Assembly: GCA_022709425.1 (NCBI GenBank)
Contig: JAKLIW010000010.1
Coordinates: 46,920-110,919, forward strand
Direction: 5' to 3'
Length of the DNA stretch: 64,000 nucleotides
Origin: a bacterium
GTDB taxonomy: Bacteria > UBP6 > UBA1177 > JAKLFG01
Shown: positions 9,274 to 17,597 of the stretch, one piece after another
How the letters are laid out: each line of letters starts with the position of its first letter
How positions within the stretch are numbered: the first letter of the stretch is position 1
The notes under the pieces: model-generated
Database searches by the model: none
Told to the model about the DNA's origin: nothing
Seen by the model: the letters and a program-made list of their open reading frames with translations, nothing else
Translations under genes and position numbers: made by a program

Positions 9274-10047
9274 CTATTCAATGTTGCGTTTGGGCTTGCC
9301 GGTGTACACGGCGCTTTTCTGGTCTATGTTGCGCATCGGCTTCTGCGTCTTGCGCTCTTCGACGAAGTGGGCGATGAGCCCCGGGACGCGCGATATCATG
9401 AAGATGCCGTTGGCGATCTCGGGCGGGAATTCGAGGCCGAGCAGGAGCGCGCCGATCATTCCGTCGACATTGACCGGGAGCTTTTTCCCCTTTATCTTCT
9501 CTATCTCTTCCTCGATCAGGCAGGCGATATCGACATAGAGCCGTTTCTTCGCGTCGAGGTGCTTCTCGACCAGCGCTTTCATCTTGATACTGCGGGGGTC
9601 GGCGGTGTGGACGCGGTGACCGAGTCCGGGGAACCGGTATTCCTCGGCGAGTTTCTTCTCGACGAAGGCGTGGACCTTGTCGCGGTCGGCCGTTCCGCCG
9701 GTGGCCTTGGCCGCCTCCATGAGCATTTTCATCGCATCCTCCACCGCGCCGCCGTGGAAGCGGTTGATGGAAAGGATGCCCGACGCGACCGCGGCGTTGA
9801 GCGGCGCGCCGGTCGAGGTGCTGTTGAGCGTCGCGAGGACCGACGGCGGGGTGACGCCGTGGTCGAGGGAACTGGTCAGTATCGCGCCGAAGATGCGGCT
9901 TTCGCCCGCTCCCGGCAGTTCACCTTTCAGTATCAGGTAGACGGCGTCGGAGAAGGAGGTCTTCTCCATGAGTTGTTCGATGGGGTAGCCCCGCACCAGT
10001 ATCTCGTTCTCCTTGATGGAGGTCACTTCGGTGTTCCATTCGGCCAT
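9274..10047 (-). CDS. Short citrate-synthase-family protein, citryl-CoA lyase-like
   Basis: This 257-residue protein aligns with the citrate synthase fold (PF00285) but is far shorter than citrate synthase at about 370-430. It resembles the citryl-CoA lyase/ATP-citrate lyase C-terminal type. Catalytic candidates are His98 in NRFHGGAVEDA, His144 in PGLGHRVH and Asp195 in NVDGMIGA, matching the two His and one Asp of the family. The ATG at 10047 has GGGAG upstream; an extension to 10152 exists but lacks a ribosome site. It is the first gene of the minus-strand run and lies only 18 nt before serine palmitoyltransferase. A link to acetyl-CoA or acyl-thioester supply for lipid synthesis is possible but unproven. 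The reaction could be cleavage or synthesis of citryl-CoA or another 2-hydroxyacyl-CoA. Confidence 0.78.
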   Translation of the reverse strand: MAEWNTEVTSIKENEILVRGYPIEQLMEKTSFSDAVYLILKGELPGAGESRIFGAILTSSLDHGVTPPSVLATLNSTSTGAPLNAAVASGILSINRFHGGAVEDAMKMLMEAAKATGGTADRDKVHAFVEKKLAEEYRFPGLGHRVHTADPRSIKMKALVEKHLDAKKRLYVDIACLIEEEIEKIKGKKLPVNVDGMIGALLLGLEFPPEIANGIFMISRVPGLIAHFVEERKTQKPMRNIDQKSAVYTGKPKRNIE

Positions 10048-10334
10048 GCGTATCTCCCGCTGATTCAGACAGTTATAACGACCTGTCCCGGCGGCCTCCG
10101 CGCGGTGCCGGAACGAACGCCGAACCCTACCATATAAATAGAGCGGAATCAATTTTTTCGCCGGGTGAGAGGATCAATCTTTCATAAAACGTACCGCTAC
10201 TAAAAAGTATAAAAAATTCGGATGCAAGCGAGCCTGATTTGTGTGCGTATTCGCACTCTGAAAAAAGTTGAAATCGCTCTTTCCTATAAGTATAGTCCGC
10301 GCGCTTACGGTTCTCTACAGATCATGAGGTTGTA
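10048..10334. other. Divergent intergenic region between the ceramide run and the activase
   Basis: This 287-bp gap separates the minus-strand lipid genes from the plus-strand activase and must hold promoters for both. The plus-strand promoter is clear and listed separately. For the minus strand I see only a weak candidate: TTGATT with a TATGGT/TAGGGT box 14-17 nt downstream, at about 10125-10155. The centre is AT-rich with runs of A/T. No ORF or tRNA is visible. Confidence 0.5.
10268..10296 (+). promoter_or_regulatory. Sigma-70-type promoter for the activase gene
   Basis: TTGAAA at 10268-10273 and TATAGT at 10291-10296 are separated by 17 nt, which is ideal spacing for a housekeeping promoter. 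The start codon of the activase lies 39 nt beyond the -10 box, with GAGG five bases before it. Confidence 0.65.
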
Positions 10335-13300
10335 ATGAAGAATTTCGGTATCGACATCGGTTCCACCTTCCTGACCATCCATTCCCTGCAGAGCGGCGGC
10401 ACCGTCCTGCGCAGACGCCATGGCGGCAAGATATTCGAGAATATCGCCTCCTTCATCAACGAGTGCGACGACCACTGCCGGTTCTCCTTCACCGGCAAAG
10501 GGGCGAAGGAATTCGCCGAAATGACCGGCATCGAACCGGTCGAAGAGAGCATCGCGGTCCTGCGCGCCGCCGAAAAGAATAAACTGCTCGGTGACGGCTT
10601 CCTGCGGATCGTCGACATCGGCGGCTCGTCGTTGACGCTCTATTCCTTTAAAGATGGCAAGATAGCCGACATCGCCAAGAACGCACTCTGTGCCGCCGGC
10701 ACCGGCCTGTTCCTCGAAGAGCAGGCGGAACGGCTGGCGCTCGATATCGAAACGGCGGGGGAGATGCATATCGACAATCCGCCGCTGGTCGCCTCCCGCT
10801 GTACCGTCTTCGCCAAAAGCGACCTCATCCACCACCAGCAGGAAGGCCGCAGCCGTCAGGATATGTGGGCGGGGCTCTGCAAATCGCTCGTCGTCTCCGC
10901 CATGAATACGCTCTTCCGGGGCGAGGAACTCTACGGCCGCATCGTTCTCATCGGTGGGGTGAGCCTCAACGCCGAGGTCGTCAAGTGGATGAAGAAGCTC
11001 TATCCGCGCGTCGAATGGGTCATCCCGAAGCACGCCGAGGCCTTCATCGCGATGGGCGCCGCGCAGATCACCGGCACCCCCAAGGACGCCGTCGACCTGA
11101 CCAAAAAAGGACTCGACCGGTTCGTCAAGAAGATGCCCGCGTTGACCCTGCATAAAAGCAACTATCCGAAACTCACCAACCCCGAGGTCGATCCCGACGG
11201 CAACGAGATCCGCCGTCACCGGCCGCTCGACGGGGTGAAAAGCCTCGCCCTCGGCCTCGATATCGGCTCCACCTCGACCAAGCTGGTCGTGCTCGACGCG
11301 GCGAACAAGGAGCCGCTCTTCGACCTCTACCGCAAAACGGGCGGTGACCCGGTTGGGGCGACCCGCAAGGTCTTCGGCGCCTTCTACCGGCTGATGGGCG
11401 ACCGCGCCATCGAAGTGGCCGCCTTCGGCACCACCGGCAGCGGCCGGAAACTGGTCGGCGAGATATTCGGCGCCGACACGATAGTCAATGAGATAACGGC
11501 CCACGGCACCGGCGCCGCTATGTTCTACCCCGACGCCGAGACGATATTCGAGATCGGCGGTCAGGACGCGAAATACCTGCGGCTCGAGGACGGGCTGGTG
11601 GCCGATGTCAACATGAACTATGTCTGTGCCGCCGGTACCGGCAGTTTCGTCGAGGAACAGGCGCGCAAACTGGGTTATCCGCTCGACAAGATCGGTCCCG
11701 CCACCGAAAATATCGCCCCGCCGGTCACCAGCGACCGTTGTACTGTCTTCATGGAGCAGGACCTGCGCGCCATCCTCAAACAGGGCTACAGCAAGCAGGA
11801 GGCGCTTGCCGCGGTCCTCTATTCGGTCATCCAGAATTACCTCATGAAGGTGGTCGGCAATCGGCCGATAAGCCGTAAGAAGGTCCATTTTCAGGGGGCG
11901 ACGGCGCGCAACAAGGGTCTGGTCGCCGCATTCGAGAACCTGCTCGGCGTCGAAGTGGTCGTATCGCCCTTCTGCCATGTCATGGGCAGCATCGGCGCGG
12001 CGCAGATAGCGCTCGAAAAGACCGAAGGGACGGCGAGCCGGTTCATCGGCCCGCAGGCGGCGACCGTCGAAGTGACCACCGGCACCTCGGTCTGCAAACT
12101 CTGCACCAACTACTGCCGCATCAATACCATCACCCGGACCGACGGCGGCAGTTTCTCATGGGGCTTCATGTGCGGCCGCGACCCGTCGGAAGAAAAACGG
12201 CGCGAACTGCCGCAGTACGAATCGTTCAAGACGCGCAACGCCCTCTACTATAAAAAAGATGAAGTGCCGCAGCCGCCCAAGGGGACGGTTCATATCCCGC
12301 ACACCCTCGTCAACCACACCTATTATCCGCTGTGGCGCAAATTCTTCGCGCTTCTCGGCTACGAGACGCAACTCTCGGCGCTCTACAGCACCCCGGCGAT
12401 CCGCGAGGAGGCGGCCCACCTCGCCACGGGCGATTTCTGCTATCCGGCCAAGGTCGCCATCGGCCACGCCGTGAGCCTGTTCAAGAAGAACGCGCTCGTC
12501 TTCCATCCATACTACATCAGCGATAAACAGCAGGTTTCGACCGCCTTCGCCTTCTTCTGTCCCTACGTCGAGAGCAGTCCGGCGGTCATCCGGTCGTTCG
12601 TCGAACGGGGCGGCCGTTCCGACATCCGGTTCCTTACCCCCGTCATCGACCTGCGGCTCGACACCGCGAAGGTCGCCAAGATGATCCACGAGGCGATAGG
12701 GCACGAGATCCCGGTGAAGAAGAAAGAGATAGAAAAAGCCTTTGCCGAAGCCTACGCAACGTGGGAAAAGACCTACGGGAACATCCGCGCCGAAGGGGAA
12801 CGGATAGTCGCCGAACGGAAAAAAGAGGATAAACCGGTTTTCGTCATTATCGGTCGTCCCTACAACATCCACGACCGCGGCATCAATCTCGGTATCGCCG
12901 AGGCGATAGCGGCGATGGGGCACGATGTGGTGCCGATAGATATGCTCGATCTCGACATCCCGTCGCTCGCCGCTGGGAATCACTTCAATGTTTTCTGGAA
13001 CTACGGGCAGAAGATCGTCGCGGCGGCAAAACGGATCCGCGCCACGAAGAATATGTTCGCGATATACCTGTCGAACTTCAACTGCGGTCCCGATTCGTTC
13101 CTCCTGAGTTATGTCGAGGAAGAGATGAAGGGAAAGCCGATGCTGATACTGGAACTCGACGAACATGATTCCGACGGCGGCTACCGCACCCGCGTCGAGG
13201 CCTTCATGGATGTGGTGAAGAGTTTCCGCAAGAAAGGCGGCCTCAAGCGAACCGGCAAGCCGACGATGCCCGATGTCTTCACCGCCGATCGGTCGATAGA

Positions 13301-14507
13301 CCTTAAGAGCGGTACCATCTGGATACCGCCGATGCATGAGTCGGGGCCGCGAATGTTCGCGGCGGCGTTCCGTTCCGGCGGCTACGAAGCGCGGGCGCTC
13401 GACCCCGAGGACGAAGAGGCTCTCCTACTGGGCAAGCGGACCACCCGCGGCTGTGAATGCCTGCCGATGACCCTCACACTGGGGGCGATACTCAAAAAAG
13501 CGGGCCGCGAACGCGATAAAAAGCACATCGTCTTCATGCCGACCGCCGAAGGTCCGTGCCGTTTCGGGCAATACAACCTGCTGGAACGCAAGGTTTTTTG
13601 GAACGAAGGCTACGACAACATCGATATCCTCGCTCCTTCGTCGATCAACAGCTATCAGGGGGTCGACGAGAACGTTCGCCGCGCTCTGATGCACGGCACG
13701 ATGGCGGGCGATCTGCTGCTGAAACTGACGACCAAGATCCGTCCCTACGAAACGACCAAAGGCGACACCGACGAACTGTTCGAGAAGAGCCTGACACTCC
13801 TCGAGAACGAACTGGCGGCAGGCCGCGATTTGCGTCGTGTATTCCCCGGCATCGTCGACGATTTCGCCAAAATCCCGCGCAGCCACGAACAGCGTCCCCT
13901 CGTCGGCGTTGTGGGGGAGATATATGTCCGCAGCAACCGTTTCGCCAACGGCGACCTCATCCGGGTCATCGAGCAGAACGGCGGTGAGGCGTGGCTCTCG
14001 CCCATCCACGAATGGATATCCTACACCATGTATATGCAGTCCTTCATGGCCAAACAGCAGGGGGTGTCGCTTTTCGGACAGGGCGAATCGCTGGTCAAAA
14101 ACCTCTATTTCGGCCAGATCGAGAAGAGCTACTACCGCGCCGCCCACCGGCTCCTTTCCGACCGGCACGAACCGCCGATGAAGGAGGTGATGGAGGAGGG
14201 TATGAAATACCTGCCGGTCGATTTTTCCGGCGAGGCGATCATCACCGTCGGGAGGACGATTCTTTTTGCCCGGCAGGGCGCCAAAATGGTGGTCAATGCC
14301 GCGCCGTTCGGCTGTATGCCGGGGACCATCACCGGATCGATATTCCTAGAACTCAAGGATGCGCTCGGCATCCCGATCGTGTCGCAGTTCTACGACGGCG
14401 ACCTCGACATCAACGACAAGGTCTCGGCGATCCTCAAGACCATCGTTTCCAACGAGGCGCTGGAGCCGGAATCTGATGAGATGCTGTCGGCAGACGTCGA
14501 AGGGTGA
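10335..14507 (+). CDS. Giant 2-hydroxyacyl-CoA dehydratase activase / dehydratase-like fusion
   Basis: This 1390-residue protein belongs to the long acyl-CoA dehydratase activase-related family. It has two ASKHA-type BcrAD/BadFG ATPase units. Unit one starts at FGIDIGST (residue 4). Unit two starts near residue 303 (LGLDIGSTSTK) and carries GGQDAK plus the CAAGTGSF and RCTVF cysteines that bridge the [4Fe-4S] cluster in activators. Unit one keeps the cysteine motifs but has DIGGSSLTL instead of GGQDAK. A cysteine cluster (CKLCTNYCRI, then MCGRD) starts near 586, followed by a DUF2229 region and a C-terminal dehydratase-like region (GCECLPMT near 1036; PFGCMPGT near 1320). Known relatives use ATP to inject an electron into a dehydratase. 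The true substrate is unknown for this fused family. It stands alone with its own promoter. Confidence 0.88.
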   Translation: MKNFGIDIGSTFLTIHSLQSGGTVLRRRHGGKIFENIASFINECDDHCRFSFTGKGAKEFAEMTGIEPVEESIAVLRAAEKNKLLGDGFLRIVDIGGSSLTLYSFKDGKIADIAKNALCAAGTGLFLEEQAERLALDIETAGEMHIDNPPLVASRCTVFAKSDLIHHQQEGRSRQDMWAGLCKSLVVSAMNTLFRGEELYGRIVLIGGVSLNAEVVKWMKKLYPRVEWVIPKHAEAFIAMGAAQITGTPKDAVDLTKKGLDRFVKKMPALTLHKSNYPKLTNPEVDPDGNEIRRHRPLDGVKSLALGLDIGSTSTKLVVLDAANKEPLFDLYRKTGGDPVGATRKVFGAFYRLMGDRAIEVAAFGTTGSGRKLVGEIFGADTIVNEITAHGTGAAMFYPDAETIFEIGGQDAKYLRLEDGLVADVNMNYVCAAGTGSFVEEQARKLGYPLDKIGPATENIAPPVTSDRCTVFMEQDLRAILKQGYSKQEALAAVLYSVIQNYLMKVVGNRPISRKKVHFQGATARNKGLVAAFENLLGVEVVVSPFCHVMGSIGAAQIALEKTEGTASRFIGPQAATVEVTTGTSVCKLCTNYCRINTITRTDGGSFSWGFMCGRDPSEEKRRELPQYESFKTRNALYYKKDEVPQPPKGTVHIPHTLVNHTYYPLWRKFFALLGYETQLSALYSTPAIREEAAHLATGDFCYPAKVAIGHAVSLFKKNALVFHPYYISDKQQVSTAFAFFCPYVESSPAVIRSFVERGGRSDIRFLTPVIDLRLDTAKVAKMIHEAIGHEIPVKKKEIEKAFAEAYATWEKTYGNIRAEGERIVAERKKEDKPVFVIIGRPYNIHDRGINLGIAEAIAAMGHDVVPIDMLDLDIPSLAAGNHFNVFWNYGQKIVAAAKRIRATKNMFAIYLSNFNCGPDSFLLSYVEEEMKGKPMLILELDEHDSDGGYRTRVEAFMDVVKSFRKKGGLKRTGKPTMPDVFTADRSIDLKSGTIWIPPMHESGPRMFAAAFRSGGYEARALDPEDEEALLLGKRTTRGCECLPMTLTLGAILKKAGRERDKKHIVFMPTAEGPCRFGQYNLLERKVFWNEGYDNIDILAPSSINSYQGVDENVRRALMHGTMAGDLLLKLTTKIRPYETTKGDTDELFEKSLTLLENELAAGRDLRRVFPGIVDDFAKIPRSHEQRPLVGVVGEIYVRSNRFANGDLIRVIEQNGGEAWLSPIHEWISYTMYMQSFMAKQQGVSLFGQGESLVKNLYFGQIEKSYYRAAHRLLSDRHEPPMKEVMEEGMKYLPVDFSGEAIITVGRTILFARQGAKMVVNAAPFGCMPGTITGSIFLELKDALGIPIVSQFYDGDLDINDKVSAILKTIVSNEALEPESDEMLSADVEG

Positions 14508-14516
14508 GAGCCTGAA

Positions 14517-15830
14517 TTATTCCTGATCGGAGGCGGTACAGCGCTCCGACTCGACGAAATCGCTTATCGCATCAACCAGTGACAAGGAACCGTTCTTCAC
14601 CTCGTCGATGAAGAAAACCTCTCCGTTGGTCGCCACTGGTATCGAGTCCTTTCCGTTGTAAGGGGTAAAGAAACCCGGTTCGACATTGGTGGTGCCGGTG
14701 GAGCCGCCGATCTTTGCGGCGAAGGCGGCGACGCGGATGCGTCCCCCCTTGAGCAGAGAGACCGTTTCGTCGTAATTGTACTGCGCCGCGATGCCGCTGG
14801 TAAAGGAGGCGGGTTTTTCGCGGAAGGTGTCGTCGGTGGTGAGGATGATGATGCGGAGGGTCTCGCTGACATTGCGCCACTGGAAGTTCTGCGCGGTCAG
14901 GGCGAGTCCGTCGAGCGAGTTCTCGGGCCAATCGCTGTTGCCGGCATCGCTCTGGGTCTGCTGGTTGGTCTTGGTGTGCTGGTACCAGCTGTGGAAATCG
15001 CCCTGAAGCGCCGCGACGCTCGCGTAGGGGGCGCCGCCGTTGACCAGCGTCACATCGTCGACGAATACCGTCAGTCCCATGGTCGGGGTCGCTTCTATTT
15101 TTTGAGAGACCTGATCCCAGACGAGTCCTATCTCAGCCTCAAGATCCGCAAGGATATAGTCCATGCTGGTGGAGACATCCATGACGAACACGAGGTCCAT
15201 CTTGTTGTAGCAAGGGATGCCGCCTATCGAGGCGGGGGCGGAACAGCCGAGCGCGCCGTAGCAGGCGAAAACGCTGTAGAAGTGGTTCTTTCCGGCGTCG
15301 ACCGCGGTATCGGCGTAGGTCTGGTCGAGTCCCTCATAGATCAGTTCGCCGAACCCGGGATCCTGCGGGAAGGCGGTCAGGTCGCGGAGCACTTTGATGC
15401 TCGTGAGACCCGCCATGGTCGGGTTGGTCCAGGTCAGGATGAGTTGGTCTATCTGTGAATCGATCTTGAGGTTGGTGACCGGGTCGAGCGATGGGTTGAC
15501 GGCATCGGAGTCACTGACCGCCGCATCGTCGGTGATGCTGTCGGGCTGGTTGTCGCCGGTCGGTAGCCCGTCGTCTGATTGATCCGTCGGATCAGACTGA
15601 TCGGTCCGATCGGACTGATCTTTTTCGGTCCCGCCGGTGTCGCCGCCGCCGACGGTGTCGTTGTCGGAGGTCGTATTCTTTTCACGGCATTCACCGGTCG
15701 GTTTGTCGCAGAAGTAGACCGCGGTATCGCCGCAATCCTCGTCGATGACGCAGAAGGTCTCATCTTCGGTCGCGCAGGATACGGTGATGATGAGCGCAAA
15801 GAGAAACCCTACTACTGAAGATCGTGCCAT
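14517..15830 (-). CDS. Lipoprotein with acidic repeat tether, Fn3-like and von Willebrand A domains
   Basis: This is a predicted surface or periplasmic lipoprotein of 437 residues. The ATG at 15830 has GGAG seven bases upstream and begins a lipoprotein signal ending in the lipobox VSC. A short Cys-rich segment (CVIDEDCGDTAVYFCD) is followed by a Ser/Asp-rich tether holding (S/T)D(Q/R/P) tripeptides. A fibronectin-III-like module (about 115-195, ILTWTNP) follows. The von Willebrand A domain starts near 205 with the MIDAS motif DVSTS, so it probably binds a ligand through a divalent metal. The C-terminus carries another Cys (ERCTAS). It converges with the activase gene (9 nt between stops) and diverges from a sensor-like gene. 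No specific ligand can be inferred. Confidence 0.82.
   Translation of the reverse strand: MARSSVVGFLFALIITVSCATEDETFCVIDEDCGDTAVYFCDKPTGECREKNTTSDNDTVGGGDTGGTEKDQSDRTDQSDPTDQSDDGLPTGDNQPDSITDDAAVSDSDAVNPSLDPVTNLKIDSQIDQLILTWTNPTMAGLTSIKVLRDLTAFPQDPGFGELIYEGLDQTYADTAVDAGKNHFYSVFACYGALGCSAPASIGGIPCYNKMDLVFVMDVSTSMDYILADLEAEIGLVWDQVSQKIEATPTMGLTVFVDDVTLVNGGAPYASVAALQGDFHSWYQHTKTNQQTQSDAGNSDWPENSLDGLALTAQNFQWRNVSETLRIIILTTDDTFREKPASFTSGIAAQYNYDETVSLLKGGRIRVAAFAAKIGGSTGTTNVEPGFFTPYNGKDSIPVATNGEVFFIDEVKNGSLSLVDAISDFVESERCTASDQE
15574..15618. repeat. Five tandem degenerate nonamers inside the lipoprotein tether
   Basis: Five consecutive 9-bp units fit TCNGWCBGA loosely (for example TCGGTCCGA and TCGGACTGA). 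Each is close to palindromic about its centre. On the coding (minus) strand they encode the tripeptides TDQ, SDP and SDR. The 9-bp period and the GGWC core resemble the arrays around the four-helix-bundle gene at 32.4 kb. Confidence 0.75.
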
Positions 15831-15862
15831 TTCTTTCTCCGTTGGTTTCGTCAACAGAACGA

Positions 15863-15891
15863 AGTATAAGAGAGTGTCTTCTCAAAAGCAA
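15863..15891 (-). promoter_or_regulatory. Promoter for the von Willebrand lipoprotein
   Basis: On the minus strand TTGCTT (15891-15886) and TATACT (15868-15863) are 17 nt apart. The start codon lies 32 nt downstream of the -10 box. It diverges from the promoter of the PAS/REC/HPt gene. Confidence 0.65.
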
Positions 15892-15892
15892 C

Positions 15893-15914
15893 TATCCGAG
15901 ACATATCCGAGACA
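15893..15914. repeat. Perfect tandem 11-bp direct repeat between divergent promoters
   Basis: TATCCGAGACA occurs twice head to tail (15893-15903 and 15904-15914). It touches the minus-strand -35 box (15886-15891) and ends 5 bp before the plus-strand -35 box (15920). An 11-bp centre spacing puts both units on the same DNA face, as expected for a tandem-binding regulator. Confidence 0.7.
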
Positions 15915-15919
15915 TTTTT

Positions 15920-15948
15920 TTGCCAAATGGCGCGCTATCTGCTAGCAT
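15920..15948 (+). promoter_or_regulatory. Promoter for the PAS/REC/HPt signalling gene
   Basis: TTGCCA (15920-15925) and TAGCAT (15943-15948) are 17 nt apart, 23 nt before the start codon at 15972. The same TAGCAT -10 form occurs at 40100 before the DUF1538 gene. Confidence 0.5.
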
Positions 15949-15971
15949 GGCCCCGCACCACAGGAGAGACG

Positions 15972-17597
15972 ATGGACTTCATAGATATTTTCCATCTGGC
16001 AGGCGCGATCGGCGTTATCGTTGGTGCTTTCTTCTTCGTGCGCCTTGTCCGGCGCCTACGGCAGACATCACGCGACGCGAAACGCCACTTTGACGATTAT
16101 GTCGTGCGGCAGAAGGAGCACGAACGGGAACTGCAGTCGCGCGAGAACGAATTCCGCCTGCTGTCGATGTCGCTTCCCATCGGCGTGTTCAAGATGAACA
16201 TCTCCAATGAATTGACCTACATCAATACCCGTTTTCTTGAGATACTGGGCATCTCTTTCGAGGACAATTTCGAGGTCGACTGGCTTTCGTTCGTGGATGA
16301 AAGGGACCGAGATCGGCTCCTCGCGGCGCTTGACGAAAGCAAGTTGAAGTTCCGCGAGACGCAGAGCGAATTCCGGGTCCGCGGCGCCGACGGCGATATC
16401 CGCTGGGTCGAACTGCGGCTCTCGGCCGCCATATCGGATGACGAGATACATTTCATCGGCATCATCGAAGATATCGGGGATCGGAAACGGGCCGAAGAGG
16501 AACTGCGCGACGCGAAAGAGACGGCCGAGTCGACGGCACAGGAAAAAAGCCGGTTCATCGCCCGCGTGTCGCACCAGATCCGTCAGCAGATGAACACGGT
16601 CATCGGCATTTCGCAGTTGCTACACGATTCTCGGTTGCTTCCCGAACAGCGGGAACAGATCGATCTTATCCGCACCGCGAGCGCGACCCTCTTGGCGCTT
16701 GTTGAAGAACATGATGATGTCTATGCGGCTGAAGAGAGGGTGGAGACCGAAGGGATGTCGCATGAGGCGGCGTCCGAAGAGGAGACGGCGGCGGTATCGA
16801 CTGCGCATGATAGGCGTGACGCGCCGGATCCCTCGGCTTCGGGCGATGCCCGGATATTGCTGGTCGAGGACAATCTCGTGAATCAGAAGGTGGCGGCGAA
16901 AATGCTTTCTAAACTGGGGCTTTCCTGTGATATCGCCTATCACGGGGTCGAGGCGGTCGAGGCCTGCGCAAAGAGGCGCTACGATCTGGTCCTGATGGAT
17001 TGCCAGATGCCCATACTCGATGGCTTCGAGGCGACCCGGCGCATCCGTGCGCTGGGAGAGGGGCGGGATATGGTGCCCATCATCGCGATGACCGCAAATG
17101 TCATGCGGGGCGACCGCGAGAAATGTATCGCGGCGGGGATGAACGATTATCTTCCCAAGCCGGTCACGATGGAGGCGCTACAGGAGATTCTCGGCAAGGT
17201 TGGTTTGAGCGTGGGACAGAAAAATGACGACACCCGGCAGGCACTCGATCCGGCGGTGCTTCAACGCACATCCGAAAATGACCGCCGTTTTGAGGTGGAG
17301 ATGCTTGAGTTGTTCCTCACCGATACCCGCAAACGGATCGCGGTACTGCAACGCTTGGCGGCTTCGGGTAGCGACCTGCATACGATACGGATAGAGGCAC
17401 ATGCCATTAAGGGGTCCTGCGGCAACATCGGCGCCAAAGCGATGCAGGAGACCTCCTATAGGATCGAGAAATTAGCGGCCGAAGGCATCAAAGAAGGCAT
17501 CGTGTCGCTCCTTGAGCGGTTGGTTGTCGAATTCACTCGCACCGAAGAGGCGATACAGAAATACCGGCGCACCACGCTGGCGGGACTCGCCTCATGA
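15972..17597 (+). CDS. PAS / HisKA-like / REC / HPt signalling protein lacking an ATPase domain
   Basis: This membrane-anchored signalling protein has 541 residues. The ATG at 15972 has AGGAG upstream. Order: one membrane helix (about 5-27), coiled coil, PAS plus PAC (about 62-185), a HisKA-like helix with His201 in SHQIRQQMN, a linker, a complete receiver domain (about 297-410; phosphoacceptor Asp343 in LVLMDCQMP, Lys in YLPKP) and a C-terminal HPt domain with His477 in EAHAIKGSCGN. The HATPase_c domain with its N, G1, F and G2 boxes is missing; only about 50 linker residues separate HisKA and REC. The H-box is also atypical (QIRQQMN for ELRTPLN). It therefore cannot autophosphorylate alone and more likely relays phosphate from a separate kinase. 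Its stop overlaps the next start (ATGA). Confidence 0.88.
   Translation: MDFIDIFHLAGAIGVIVGAFFFVRLVRRLRQTSRDAKRHFDDYVVRQKEHERELQSRENEFRLLSMSLPIGVFKMNISNELTYINTRFLEILGISFEDNFEVDWLSFVDERDRDRLLAALDESKLKFRETQSEFRVRGADGDIRWVELRLSAAISDDEIHFIGIIEDIGDRKRAEEELRDAKETAESTAQEKSRFIARVSHQIRQQMNTVIGISQLLHDSRLLPEQREQIDLIRTASATLLALVEEHDDVYAAEERVETEGMSHEAASEEETAAVSTAHDRRDAPDPSASGDARILLVEDNLVNQKVAAKMLSKLGLSCDIAYHGVEAVEACAKRRYDLVLMDCQMPILDGFEATRRIRALGEGRDMVPIIAMTANVMRGDREKCIAAGMNDYLPKPVTMEALQEILGKVGLSVGQKNDDTRQALDPAVLQRTSENDRRFEVEMLELFLTDTRKRIAVLQRLAASGSDLHTIRIEAHAIKGSCGNIGAKAMQETSYRIEKLAAEGIKEGIVSLLERLVVEFTRTEEAIQKYRRTTLAGLAS

Noticed and set aside
10305..11978. Long antisense open frame opposite the activase
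   Set aside because: It has no ribosome site, signal or recognisable domain. It mirrors a strongly coding gene with full family motifs; GC-rich codon bias keeps antisense frames open.
14508..14516. Terminator between the convergent activase and vWA lipoprotein genes
   Set aside because: Only nine bases separate the stops and no hairpin with a T-run is visible on either strand.
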